64,000 nucleotides of DNA from Cervus elaphus. Taxonomy: Eukaryota; Chordata; Mammalia; Artiodactyla; Cervidae. The number at the start of each line of letters is the position of its first letter. Positions within the stretch are counted from its first letter, which is position 1. A model generated the notes under the pieces. The model was not told the DNA's origin. It was given only the letters and a program-made list of their open reading frames with translations, and ran no database searches. Of this stretch, positions 48,191 through 59,656 are shown piece after piece. The position numbers were made by a program, and so were the translations under genes. Location of the stretch: assembly GCF_910594005.1 (NCBI RefSeq), contig NC_057823.1:94660015-94724014 (forward strand), written 5' to 3'.

Positions 48191-48992
48191 AAAAACTGCT
48201 ATACAAGTTTTGTTTTCACAAAATTAACCTTAGTTCCCGGCTCCAGCTTCTTTGCTGGGAAAACTGCTTATGAGAAATACCTCAAATGAATTCCATGTGG
48301 TTGCTCTCACTGTCAGCTTGGAATCCTTCCTTCCTTTAAACATTTTTTTTTTTTAAAGTCTAAGTAACTCATTCACTTACAGAAGTTGTGCATAAAATAA
48401 AGTTTGTTTTCTTAAAGTCAATTGTTGAAAATAACATCGTAAGTTGTATTAGAGAAAGAATATCTTCTCTACTGTAGCTTTCCTTTAGTGGCTCACAGAA
48501 TTGTCATTTTAAAATGTATTTCATTACTGAAACACAACCTAGTAAATACCACACTGAAACAGAATCTATTCAACACCACAACATGAGACATATTGAAAAC
48601 ATCTGTTCTTTTTGTTTAACACTATAGTAAACTTCCCACATTGCGTAACATGCTCCAATACTTGTGTCTTTAGGTCTTTAGCAATGTTTTATATTCATAT
48701 TCTCAAGGTATTTGCTATCAAAGGAACGCAGTTTTTCCCCCCATTTGTGTTCCATGTGTTTCTGGGAATAACACTTATCTTCACAAAAAGAAAACTATTT
48801 TCCCAACGGTATGTTGCTTTTTGACTTTTTATTTTTAAGGAAGCTCAGAAAAGACTTCATAGCATTTATAATTGGTGAATTTTCTTTAAAGTATTGCTTG
48901 AATTGTTCATTCCTTAAACATTTTAGAAATATCATTGAGCTTTATCTTCAAGTTTGAATGTCCAGTTTTTAAGTGATTAGCTAATTGTGATA
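48191..48992. other. Intergenic, unassigned
   Basis: AT-rich; nothing recognised. Confidence 0.35.
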
Positions 48993-49317
48993 GGGCTTCC
49001 CTGTTGGCTCAGCTGGCAAAGAATCTGCCTGCAATGCAGGAGACCCCAGTTGGATTCCTGGGTCGGGAAGATCCGCTGGAGAAGGAATAGGCTACCCACT
49101 CCAGTATTCTTGGGCTTCCCTGGTGGATCAGGCAGTAAAGAATCCTACAACGGGGAGACCTGGGTGCGATCCTTGGGCTGGGAAGATCTCCTGAGAAGGG
49201 AATGGCTACCCACTCCAGTATTCTGGCCTGGAGAATTCCATGGACAGAGGACCCCATGGCTACAGTCCATGGGGTCACAAAGAGTCAGACATGACTGAGT
49301 GACTTTCACTTTCACTC
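48993..49317 (+). mobile_element. Double-headed Bov-tA SINE
   Basis: Heads at 48993 (gggcttccctgttggctcagc) and about 49113 (gggcttccctggtggatcagg), then a Bov-A core to gactgagtgactttcac. Confidence 0.93.
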
Positions 49318-49394
49318 AGAACATTATCTATTAACTGTAATGCATCCTCCAGGTGAAGATGTTAGCCAAAGTAACTATAAATCCATACCTAAAA

Positions 49395-49715
49395 CAGTTT
49401 TTTTTAATTTACTTTTAATTGGAGAATAATTCCTCTATAGTGCTGTGTTGGCTTCTGCTGTACAATGTGAATCAGCAAACATATGCCCCCTCCCTCCAAC
49501 CCACCCCCAGGTTGTCAGAGCACCGGGCCGAGCTCCCTGTGATAAACAGCAGCTCCCCACTGCCTGTCTATTTCACACAGGATAGCGTATCTATGTCAAG
49601 GCTACTCTCTCAGTTCTCTTACCCTCTTCTTCCTCTGCTGTGTCCACAAGTCCATTCTCTAAGTCTGTTAAAACAGTTGTTAACGATTACTGCCAACCGA
49701 ATGTCAGTCTGATTA
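49395..49715 (-). mobile_element. L1 3'UTR end, antisense
   Basis: Begins with T-rich ttttttttaatttac, then ggagaataattcctctatagtgctgtgttgg, gagctccctgtgataaacagcag, gttctcttaccctcttcttcc: an artiodactyl L1 3'UTR. Confidence 0.8.
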
Positions 49716-51699
49716 GTCATTAGTTTTTCACCTTGCAGTGTGACTCCCAAAGAGTGCCCGAAATGTCAGCTCAGTCCATTGTGTTTGCCTGTTCTTGCAT
49801 TATTAACATTGTCTCCATTGATCCATGCTGTAATGGTTTACTTAAATATCATCTATAAATCCATTTAGTCAGATACAGAAACTGCAACATGTGGCAATAT
49901 GTTACCTATACATATGTATATCTAGGGCTGATTCATATTGATGTTTGGCAGAAACCAACACAGTTCTGTAAAGCATTTATCCTTCAACTAAAAAACAATT
50001 TTAAAAAAGTGAGGAAAGGAGAGAGTCCTCCCCCTCTCACTGTGTGCTGTGATGCTCCCACCCTCTCCCCAGAACACCCGGAATTCCTGCCCACCTTGGG
50101 ATCAAATCGGGGTGCCACCAGCAGTCCTGATTAAGTATCAGCAGAGCTTAATTTCTTTCCTTTTTTTGGGGGGAGAGGAGAGTAAAAAATAAATGTCTGA
50201 AGATAAAAATTCAAATACCTTTTCAGGAATTTCAGGGGTTGATGTCGGCTGCCCACTTTGGAGATGCATCTTACATTCATATGCGGTTATATGTTATCTC
50301 AGGATAAGAACATCTATCTGAATGAATATGAAATGATGGCATGCCAGCCAGGAAACAAAAACATACTGTTAAGGCTGTAGATCCTTCCTTGTGTGTTATG
50401 CAGTGACCTTGAGGTTGGAGGACATACGATAGTCCAATTTGTTACACCCTGGGAAAAGTAAAAACAAACAAACCCTTAATGCTACTAATGAGGGAAACTA
50501 CAAATATATAAAACAAATAAAAATTGTACATAAAAGAGAAATGATTATTTAAAAGGTAGTCTTTAAGATAGTTATGAAAAAAAAATCTTTACGATATCAG
50601 GAAATGGACCATTAGTGATATTGTGTGCCTAGCTCCTGTAATAATTGACCCCAAAATGTCTGGTTTAATTCAATAAAGGTCTGTTTTCTCACTCATATCA
50701 GTACACTGCATGCGGTGAGGAGGCTCTGCTGTAACTAATCATTCACAGACGCAGGTTGCTTCCAAGCTGCAGATCAAACACATTCAAACACATGGCTTCA
50801 AGGTTGACCTTGCTTCATCCAGTTGGTAGATGGCCAGATGAAAAAAAAATGGAGATTGTACAACTTCTTAACCGCTCAGGAGGGATCATATTCCTTCCAC
50901 TAGTGAGAACTAATCTCATGGCCATATCTACATGCAAAAACTCTGGGAAATGTCCTTTATCTATGGGGCCTGGAAGAGAAAATGGGTTTGGTGAGCATCC
51001 AGCTAGTCTTTGTCAAATAAACAGAGTTGGTCTAGAGATTCCAAGGTTATAACTTGAGTATCACCAAGTCTGACTTTGGAAATCTCTTGGGAAGCCTCTA
51101 CCACTCTCACTTCTGCCTGCTGTAATGAAGGCGTCAGAAGACCAGCACTAATTTTAGCTCTTGCTGTTCCCTGAATAAGCCATGATCATCCACATCTCTC
51201 CATCTTTGCATGTGATTTTCAAATAAGGTCTGTCCGTTGTTTCCAGTATTTCTTACCTCCCCTTCCTGCCAAGCTAACAGGCTTCTCCTCCTCTTCTAAG
51301 ACCTAAGACAGCGGTTACTTCCTCCATGCACTTCTCTCTGATGACAGAGAAGGTACAGGTCTCTTCTTAATGTTCACTGAACTTTATCCTTGTACTTTGT
51401 TCCCACCTCTATTACTGAATGCATAAGCCTGCATGATAGTTTTTAATGAACAAGTACATTTTCAAAAGGATCAGATGCATCAATATTCACAACATAGTGA
51501 CCATTAATAATAGATTTAGCTTCTCAAGGATAAGGACTGGGTCTTATGTATCTTAATATCTCCCGTGCGTACCAGTGCTGGCCTGGCTTACATACTCAAT
51601 ACCTGAGGAAAAACTGAACGGTGTCTGCCACTCCCCAGCAACTTCCCAGCTTCCCAACCCTTCCTGCCACTTTCCAGCAACTCTAACTCTCTTTCTGTC
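49716..51699. other. Intergenic, unassigned
   Basis: No gene. 51250-51440 loosely resembles L2. A 98-codon frame at 50756-51052 has no recognisable motif. Confidence 0.35.
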
Positions 51700-52085
51700 T
51701 CGAGTTAAAATGCATTAAACACAACATTGACCATTGCCACCATTTAAAAATGCACAGTACTATGCAACTTGTTTGCAACAGTTCTTTTCACATTTTCATC
51801 TTACAAAACAGAAACTCTATACTCATTGAACTCCAAATTTTCCTCTCCCAAAAGCCCCTTTAAAACTAGCATTCTGCTTTCTAAGAGTCTGACTACCTGA
51901 GATATCTCATGTAAGTGGAATAATGCAGTCTTTGTCTTTCTATGACTAGCTTATTGCCCTCAAGATTCATTCATGTTGTAACATGTGACAGGATTTCCCT
52001 CTTTTCTTAGATAGAATATTTCTTTCTATGTATATACCACCTTTTCCATATCCATTCAACCATTCCAGTGTCTTTGTTTTTGGAC
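51700..52085 (-). mobile_element. Old L1 3'UTR, antisense
   Basis: cattaaacacaacattgaccattgcc, gtaagtggaataatgcagtctttg, ttcattcatgttgtaacatgtgacagg, ccattcaaccattcc. Confidence 0.65.
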
Positions 52086-53159
52086 TGGTGGTGATTGATG
52101 ACCCATGAGAAAAGGTGATCTTGTACTATTTCGGGGTGCTTCTAGAGGCTAAAACAGAAACTACACTGAGTGCAAAGGAAATAAGATTTTTAAACATCAG
52201 TGACTCACATAAAGAATGCCCCCGATTATACCCTATCTGAGCACGAGAAACTATTAAACTCCTTTCAGCTGAGCAGCCGGGGCCCACAATAAAAAGCTGC
52301 TCACATTCCAAACGCCTCTCACCCTGGGGTTTTTTCACTGCCCTACTCAGCACCGCCTGTTTCGTAGCCTCAAAATAGCTCTGTTGAGAAAAGAAACAGC
52401 AACATTTTAAAGTAGGGCAAAATAAATAAAGGGATAAACAAGAACTCTTTCAACACGGAGCACTTGCAAGAATTTTCATGTTTATGGAGAGGCAGAGCCC
52501 CAGAGTAAACTCTAGCTCCTCTTCGAATCCAGTGGATTCCAGAGTTCACTTGCATCGAGGCGGTTTGAGGCCCTTTGGGGACACTCACAGCCTTTAGTTC
52601 AGGGCGTTATCATGAAAGAATCTAAAGTATCCTTGCATTAGCATGATCGTTATTTTTTCAGCTGGTCTGAGGAGCTATTATTAACCACGTAGCCATAACG
52701 CGTACCGAAAACCTCTCCACGTAAGCTCGCATTTGATCTGTAAACACGTTAAGCAACATCACGCGTAACGACTTCCTACAGTCATCACAATCAGAACCTC
52801 AACACTTAACAACAACAACAAGAATCCTCCGGCTTTTGGTCAAAAAAGATGCCAAATATAGCTTGAAGTAGTAAATAATCCTCCCGAGAAGCGACGTTCG
52901 CGAATTAATTGGTGCGTGAACAAAGAACCCTTTCTGCACCACGATGAATGTTGCCTTTCTTTTTTTCCTCCCAAGTATGATTGTAGAAAACAGCTGTACT
53001 ACATGCTGACAAATGACCAAGCGGCAGACTTGGTAAAAACACTTTTGGTCAAGGCCAAGAAGGGGGGGAGAAAAAAAAAAAAAAAAATCGGGCTGCTGGA
53101 GCGGCCAGGGGGCTGGATTCCCTGGCTTCCCTTACCTTTTTTTCTTTTTTTTTTCCCCT
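52086..53159. other. RHOBTB3 upstream flank
   Basis: CpG content begins to rise at 52690-52910 (cataacgcgtaccg, catcacgcgtaacgac, agcgacgttcgcg) ahead of the CpG island, suggesting promoter-proximal sequence. Poly(A) run at 53072-53088. No gene. Confidence 0.4.
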
Positions 53160-53634
53160 AGTCTTTAGGGAGCAGGGGCCGCAACCGCCCCATCACCACC
53201 CCCCGCCCCTTTCCCCGGCTCGGCTCCGGTTACAGCCTTTCGAGTTGAGCAAACTTGCTGCAGGCGGATTGGTGACCAGGAGCTCTCGGGCCGGGGCGTC
53301 GTATTTATTAATTTATATTCCGCGGCGCCCCGCGCTGGCCGTTCCTTTGTATCCGGCCCGCCGCCGCCGCCGCCCGGGCTCGGGGGGGAGCCTCAGCGGG
53401 GAGCGAGGCCCCCGCGTCCGCCCGAGGACACCCCCCTCTCCAAGGCCGGCACGTGCGGCTGCCGCCCGGCCCGCACAGGGGGGCGGAGGCCCGGCTTCTC
53501 CCCCACTCGCCGCCGAGCCAGAAGCAGCAGGCGCGGCGGCGGGCCGCCCGGCCGGGGGAGCGCGGCGCCGGGCGAGTCTCCGCGGCGGCGGCGGGGGCCC
53601 CGGAGCGGGAGCGGCGGGTCCCCCCCGCCCCGGG

Positions 53635-53655
53635 ATGCGCCCCGCCACTTCCTGA
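53635..53655 (+). CDS. Upstream ORF 1 in the RHOBTB3 leader
   Basis: ATG CGC CCC GCC ACT TCC TGA: a six-codon frame, lying 233 bases before the main start. It is in the transcript only if transcription begins upstream of it. A short leader peptide of this kind would act by reducing reinitiation (inference). Confidence 0.4.
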   Translation: MRPATS

Positions 53656-53759
53656 CTGGCTGGCGGCGCGCACGCGGCCCCCGGAGCTCGCTCGCCCGCC
53701 CGCTCTGCGTCGGCGGCGCGGCGCTGGAGGCGCGCGAGGAGGGGGAGACGCGGCCCGGG

Positions 53760-53768
53760 ATGAGCTGA
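53760..53768 (+). CDS. Upstream ORF 2 (two codons) in the RHOBTB3 leader
   Basis: ATG AGC TGA with G at -3 (gggATGa). These two uORFs hold the only ATG triplets that I see between about 53300 and the main start. Confidence 0.4.
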   Translation: MS

Positions 53769-53887
53769 TTGCTGGGGGGCGCGCGTGGTGGTGGGAGGGC
53801 GGAACCCACGCTGCCGCCTGGCCCCCGGAGGCCGCGAAGAGCCGACCTTTCTCCGCGTCGCCGCCCGGCCCCGGGGGACTGGAGACC

Positions 53888-53889
53888 AT
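53888..53889 (+). CDS. RHOBTB3: RHOBTB3 exon 1 coding part: first two bases of a split start codon
   Basis: Exon 1 ends gagaccAT followed by the donor GTACGT; exon 2 begins G-TCC-ATT. Only AT|G gives the known MSIHI start in frame. Context after splicing is ACCATGT, with A at -3. Confidence 0.8.
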
Positions 53890-56800
53890 GTACGTACGCG
53901 TCGCGGGCCCGCTCTGGTCTCCAGCCCCGGCGCGTGCCGTGCGCCCCACCCCGGGCCCGGGGGGCTCTCGCGCGCCCGTCCTCGCCGCGCGCTGCCCCCC
54001 GCGCCCACGAAGGCGCGCCCCGCGCTCACCACGCGCCTCTTCTCCCCCCCGGTCTCGGCCGCCTTAGGTCCATTCACATCGTGGCGCTGGGGAACGAGGG
54101 GGACGCGTTCCACCAGGACAGCCGGCCGTCGGGGCTCATCCGCGCCTACCTGGGGAGAAGCCCGCTGGTCTCCGGGGACGAGAGCAGCTTGTTGCTGAGC
54201 GCGAGCGGCGCGGCCGCGCGGCCCGTCTTCACCGAGTATCAGGCCAGCGCGTTTGGGAACGTCAAGCTGGTGGTCCACGACTGTCCCGTCTGGGTAAGGG
54301 GGCTGACGGAGCTTTCCTTTCCTTTCTCCCCCGCCCCCCCCTCCCCCACCACTTTCATGACTGTCAACGTCCAGGTCACCTGGGGAGAGTTTTCTTTTTT
54401 TAAAAAACATTTTGGGGAAAGTCTTTGATCCTTCGTTTCAGGGGGCAGGGGCCAGCCTAATCAAAGAACACTCTTAGAAGGCAAAAAAAAAAGCCCCAGT
54501 GAGGATGTGAAGCACTTAGGCGTGCGTTTCACGATTGTGGGTTGTCTCCTGTTTAAGACAGCTGACCCTTAAATGTCCCAACCCCAAGGGACAGGGGTCA
54601 CTAAGTTTCACCAGCAGAGAGCAGTGTGTTTTTTTTTTTTTTTTTTTTCATGCTTACCCTGTGTGGGTGATATAGTAATATGAGTGTTCTAAAAATAAAG
54701 ATCTGTGAAAGCTCGACAGAGCCAAGATACATTTCACTGGGGGCCAGCTCAGAAATAGGACCCCCTGGAAAGGAGGGGGAAAGTTAGAGACTGAGAATTA
54801 ATTTTAAACGACTCGTTTATAGCACTTTGAAAAAAATTTTTTAATTAGTTTTTAATTTAATAGTGCAGATGTTCTTGATATATTTAGCCATTTCTTTTTT
54901 ATGACCCCTAAATCAGAAATATTGCTGATACTATCTTGGGACTTGAAAAAAGCTTTAAAATTTGCGATGATTAGAAGAAATTGTAATGAAGTTGATAAAT
55001 GCTAGTCTAATTCTGGAGTGGTAAAATAAGAAAGAAATCTACACCCTGATGGTATATAAATGTTTTTGAGTACACAGTAGCATCAAGAATGTTTTCATGT
55101 AACCGTATTTCAAAGTTTCTGAGTCTTTACTAGTATAGAATCTACATTGCAGCTAAGTGTTATATTTTATAACAAGAAAGTTTAAGGTCTGAAAAGAATA
55201 CAAGTTATCTTTATGTGAGATATACATTTAAACCACAGTTTAAGAAAAGTGAATTGGGGACTATAAGCTACTGATACACCTTTCCAAAGAAATGTATAAA
55301 ATGTCCGTAAAAACATTTCTTATGTGGATTTCCATGTTACAGAAAGAAAAGATCACTTGTCCAAATAAATTTTCAGCTAAAAAGTAAATTTATGTTAGTA
55401 GACTAAAATAAGTGAAAAACAGGCTTTTTCAGTCTAACAGGGAGGCTATTAAACTCCTAATTACAACATTGATGATACTGATCATAAGAAGCATGGGCAG
55501 AGAACTGGCTGGAGTCCATGCAAGCGAATGAAACCCTTCTTCCCCTTTGATCATTTCATTGTGAAAAATCTTACAATCCAAAAACTTACTGAGTCTACAC
55601 TCAGCTGAACAAATATTGAGTGAATAGAGTAAATAAATGTAGGGGAAATAAAATAAGCTGAATTAGGATGTTAGGATAACCTTTCCTGTTTATTTTTTGT
55701 TTTTTGAGCAGTTAACTCCTGTTGATGTTATTATTAATAATTTAACAAAAAGCAGTACTTGTGATCCCATGGATTGTAGTGAATGAAATCTTCCAAATCA
55801 GTTAAAATTAACCTTTGTCGTCTAGATTTTTGATTATTATGTTTTATTATTCTGATCACTTTTGTTTGGTTAGACTCTGGCCCTTTTTAAGGCATTGAGT
55901 TTGTATGTAACCAGGCACAGTTTTCTGGGTTATTATGGTCTTCAGGCATCGTAGAATGTGTTTGTAGAGCTACTGTTTATAAGATGCTTTCCTTCTCTAG
56001 GTGGTAAGTAAAAGCCCATTGGAGGTATGATAGTTGATTGTATTCATCAGCTGGTATTTGACATGTACTGAATCAGAATATTAAACACAGCAAAGCAGGT
56101 AGAGCACAAGTTTTGCTATCAAAAGGAGCTGGTTTCAGATCCGCACCTTGGTACTTAGTGGCTGTGTTCCTGGGTAAAGTCACTCATCATCTTTTGTCCT
56201 TATTTTCCCTGTGTGTAAAATAAACATAATAATCACCCCTCCACCGCCCGCCCCCCCCCAACACGGAGCTATGCCAAAGAGTAAATGAGAGAATAGTGTA
56301 AAGTTCTTAGCATCCAGACTGGCATGTAGTAAATACTTAATAAGTGGTAGCTATGATAATAATAAAGTATCACGACTTTAATAGGCATGTATTGCTTACA
56401 CTAAGCAAAAGTAAAGTTTTCCTACGTATCATTGGAGATCTACACACAAATACACACAGGCAGCCTGTTAGTCCTTAGCGTTAATAGATGCTGTGTCGCA
56501 GCCCCACAACCAAGTAGAATGAAACTGTTGTTTCACTGTGAAAATTCAGATTCTTTTTAAAAGATGAGTTCCATTCCCCAAATGTGGCTCCAAGCCTCGT
56601 GTTGCATAACTACCCTGAGGAAATCCTGGAACTGATTTATTTATGTTAGTAGACTAGGAGAACTTGATTTCCTTCATATTTCTAGAAATCAGTGGGACAT
56701 TTTCTCTTTGAGATAATTTGAAGAAATGTGGCGTTGTTTCCTTGGAGTTAGAATGACATAGTTGTGCTCCTCTTTCCTAGTTTTCTTCTGTAGGTCTGCT

Positions 56801-59427
56801 GCACTACTCTGGATCTTTGCCATTTATACTTGGCACTCTAAATAAATGAGCTTCAAATTCATTTTATGTAGCTTATTATTAATAATATGTCTCTCAAGTC
56901 CACATTTTTAAAACAATTTTATTATTTCATTTCTAGATCTTTTCCTGTTTACCAGGAATATTCCATAAAAAGCAATGAGGTAATATATGCACACATTCCT
57001 TGTGCAGGGTTTGAAGCTCTGATTTGTATTAAAAAATAAAATTAGTTATAGTCTTTATATCCTCAATATCACAGAGTTAATGAAGCCAAAACCCATTTCC
57101 TCATAATACTTTCCCTTAAATGTCTCCTTTTTCCTTCTGCACCTCTCCAGCATTCTGGAATTTGGAACCATTTGGAATGCAAAGAGCAGTTACTTTTGAT
57201 TTGTTCTCTCAGAGTTAAGTGGCTGCTTGATTTTGCTCCCACTTCTTTCGTTTGTTCGTCACACTCATCTGACTTTGTCCTCTTTCTTTACTGTATTTAC
57301 ATACCCTGTTGTACTTACACACTTTGAGCTTGAATACTATACCAGATACAGTTGGAACTGAAGGGGTTTTGTGGTTTGGGATTTGGAAATTAGCATAGCG
57401 ATCTGCTGGGAAGCTTTCACATTTTCTTGATCTGTGTCCCATTCCGCTTTTCCCTCTTCTGACATCTTCCACTATGTTCAAGGTTTTGCCTTTGCTGTTT
57501 GTAGCCCCATAGTTGGCCTTTTTTTCTGTTTTGTTTTTTTCTTTTCTTTTTTTCTGTTTTGTTTTAAAATCTTCCTGTAAAAACGCTGTGTCCGTCCCAC
57601 TTTGAGTAAGGTATTCATATCTAAAAATCCTGTCATTCATATTACTTAGAGTATACTTTTGGAAATGGGCAGGTTGTGAGGGTGTAGGGAATTGGGAGAG
57701 GCTTGGCCAGGGCATGGGGGTGTACTGATTAGAAGAAACTCTGCAAAAGGGCATTGCCGTGACCCTTCTCCAGAATTTTCTATCAGAATAAAAGCTCTGT
57801 CACAATTGATTGAAACCCTGTTTTGAACACTCATACTTCGAAGTGCAAACTTTCATAGGCCAACAGTTTTTTGGACTTGTGAGCCCCATCTAGCTATTTT
57901 CTTAATCTAGCTTTATTACATCCTAAGAATACATGCCAAAGGCCACAGGAAAGGACAAATAATGATTAATAGTTAACCAGAATGGAAGAAGGAGGCCACT
58001 TATGCATATTTAGCAATGGTTTTAAGGTACATACAAGTATTTTTCTTATACCACTGTTCACGCAATAACTTTGAAAAATTATTTTTAAAATATCAGAGTG
58101 CAAAGTTTTATCCTTAAAAACTTTATAAATTACTTTTGACCTTTATTCTAAATATAAATGTTATTAATGTGCATGCTCCGTCCCTCAGTCTTTGGGACCC
58201 CATGGACTGAAGCCCACCAGGCTCTGTCCATCAGATTTCCCAGACAAGAATACTGGAGCAAGTTGCCATTTCCTCCCCCAGGGCATCTTTCCAACCCAGG
58301 AATCAAACTGATGTCTCCTGTGTTGGCTGGCAGACTTTTTACCACTGTGCCACCTGGGAAGCCTAAATATTATTAACTGTAGTCCAGAATAAAGATTTCA
58401 AAACTGGAAAGGTTTAACCTGAATTTTTAATTGATAGGAGGAAAATACATGAATTGCAAGTATATTCCTTACCATGTTAACATCTTAAAATACACACCAC
58501 CAGGTTTAACCTGAATTTTTAATTGATAGGAGGAAAATACATGAATTGCAAGTACATTCCTTACCATGTTAACATCTTAAAATACACACCATCTTTTAAG
58601 AAAGCATACCCTCTCCCTGCCCCATTCTCCTCCCTTAAACCACTATATATATGTAGAACGGTCCAAAGAATGGATTAAGTCGAAAGATATATATGAAATT
58701 TGCATATATATAAAAAATACATAGAGCTCCACGGCATTCACAGTAATTATAATCCAAAACACTGAACAATCCTGCACTAACTGGGTCACAGAAAATCCTC
58801 TGAATCTTCCTTATTCACACTGATGTGCTTGTATCTAAAATGCAGTGTTACATTTTTGAAACTATAGGTGATAAAGCTATGGCATAATTTTAAAACAAAG
58901 TGCTTATTTTTGAGTCCAGGTGTTGAAAGAGGTTTCTTATTTCATCAGAGTCTCAGGGATCCTCTAGGTTCTGTTTTACCACTACAAAGCTCTCCAGGCT
59001 AAATGAATATAAAAAAATTTGAAGAGTTGATTGACTTCAAACATTTTAAATTTCTTGTAGTTACTTTTTAAAAGATAAATTTTTATCTATCTTTCATTTT
59101 TGTTCTTTTTGTTGATAATTTTTTTTAATGAATTCAAAAAATAAAATGTAGCAAAAAAATTAAACTAATATATTACAGCTTATTTCATGATGAATTTGAA
59201 GCTAGGCAGACTAAAGATTGCTCTTTACATTTTGGTTTAGGACATTTTTGACAGTGATTGGTATACCTCTCGAAATCTAATTGGAGGTGCGGACATCATT
59301 GTGATCAAATACAATGTAAACGACAAGTTTTCATTCCATGAAGTGAAGGATAATTATATTCCAGTGATAAAAAGAGCATTAAATTCAGTTCCAGTAATCA
59401 TTGCTGCTGTTGGTACAAGGCAAAATG
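53888..59427 (+). CDS. RHOBTB3: RHOBTB3, N-terminal part (exons 1-3), continues beyond window
   Basis: Joining 53888-53889, 54068-54293 and 59241-59427 gives M-SIHIVALGNEGDAF ... DCPVW-DIFDSDWYTS ... AAVGTRQN plus one base of the next codon: 138 codons of a protein of about 611 residues. It matches RHOBTB3 as I remember it. This part is the N-terminal Rho-like domain. It lacks a canonical GxxxxGK[ST] P-loop (VALGNEGDAF at that place), in keeping with published work describing RHOBTB3 as an ATPase rather than a GTPase that binds Rab9 and acts in endosome-to-Golgi transport; it is also a Cul3 partner through BTB domains, which lie downstream outside this window. All splice sites are canonical (GTACGT, GTAAGG, GTAAGT donors; CCTTAG, GGTTTAG acceptors). 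No damage seen. Confidence 0.95.
54068..54293 (+). CDS. RHOBTB3: RHOBTB3 exon 2
   Basis: Begins with the G of the initiator ATG, then 75 codons from SIHIVALGNE to VVHDCPVW. Donor GTAAGG. Contains YLGRSPLVSGDESS and ARPVFTEYQASAFGN. Codons are strongly GC-biased because the exon lies inside the CpG island; the only apparent differences from the human protein are in the Ala/Ser-rich stretch LLLSASGAAARP and a few conservative changes. Confidence 0.95.
54294..58154. other. RHOBTB3 intron 2, mostly unassigned
   Basis: AT-rich; poly(T) at 54629-54649. A minus-strand open frame of 179 codons at 57215-57754 is unusually long for the composition, but Lys-rich and without recognised domains. A MIR lies within. 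Confidence 0.45.
56095..56360 (+). mobile_element. MIR SINE in RHOBTB3 intron 2
   Basis: gtagagcacaagttttgctatc, tggtttcagatccgcacc, ctgggtaaagtcactcatc, gcatccagactggcatgtagtaaatactt. The order matches MIR, with a C-rich expansion near 56240-56260. Confidence 0.7.
58155..58375 (-). mobile_element. Bov-tA SINE in RHOBTB3 intron 2
   Basis: Antisense core (gaccccatggactgaagccc) and head (tgtgccacctgggaagcc), flanked by an imperfect direct repeat of taaatRttattaa type (58155-58167 and 58363-58375). Confidence 0.9.
58411..58594. repeat. 92-bp tandem duplication in RHOBTB3 intron 2
   Basis: The block starting ggtttaacctgaattttt and ending aatacacacca occurs at 58411 and again at 58503, differing at one base (gtatattcc against gtacattcc). 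Confidence 0.96.
58595..59240. other. RHOBTB3 intron 2, 3' end
   Basis: AT-rich; nothing recognised up to the exon 3 acceptor. Confidence 0.4.
59241..59427 (+). CDS. RHOBTB3: RHOBTB3 exon 3
   Basis: 62 codons plus one base: DIFDSDWYTSRNLIGGAD, YNVNDKFSFHEVKDN, IKRALNSVPVIIAAVGTRQN. Acceptor tttggtttag, donor GTAAGT. It encodes the second half of the Rho-like fold. AT-rich codon use contrasts with exon 2, as expected outside the island. Confidence 0.96.
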
Positions 59428-59656
59428 GTAAGTCGTTTTCTTTTATATGAGTGCAGGTACCATGATAGTTTTGAAAAGCATTACGTTTATTGACGATTGG
59501 TAATATTTTTTTTTTTTGAAAGCAAAATGATTGGGTTCAAATTGCCAGCTGTCATCTCTTCATCATTGGCTATGATTATGAGACGTCAAACATAAGTGTC
59601 ACAAACTACTGTGATTCTCATGGGTACAAGGTTTTCTTTTAAGCTGTTCTTCTACA

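Larger units (their letters stand above)
53160..54310 (+). promoter_or_regulatory. RHOBTB3: CpG island: RHOBTB3 promoter, 5'UTR and first exons
   Basis: Extremely GC- and CpG-rich, in sharp contrast to flanks of about 35-40% GC. It contains GC boxes (ccccgcccc near 53205 and 53625), a CCG trinucleotide run at 53360-53373 and an AT island gtatttattaatttatat at 53301-53318 just upstream that could place a start site (inference). It covers exon 1, the 178-bp intron 1 and exon 2, consistent with a broadly active housekeeping-type promoter. Confidence 0.9.

Noticed and set aside
53313..54410. 365-codon minus-strand open frame across the CpG island
   Set aside because: It is a composition effect: stop codons are rare in GC-rich DNA. 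It is antisense to RHOBTB3 exon 2, the product is low-complexity Pro/Arg/Ala/Gly, and overlapping long frames occur on both strands.
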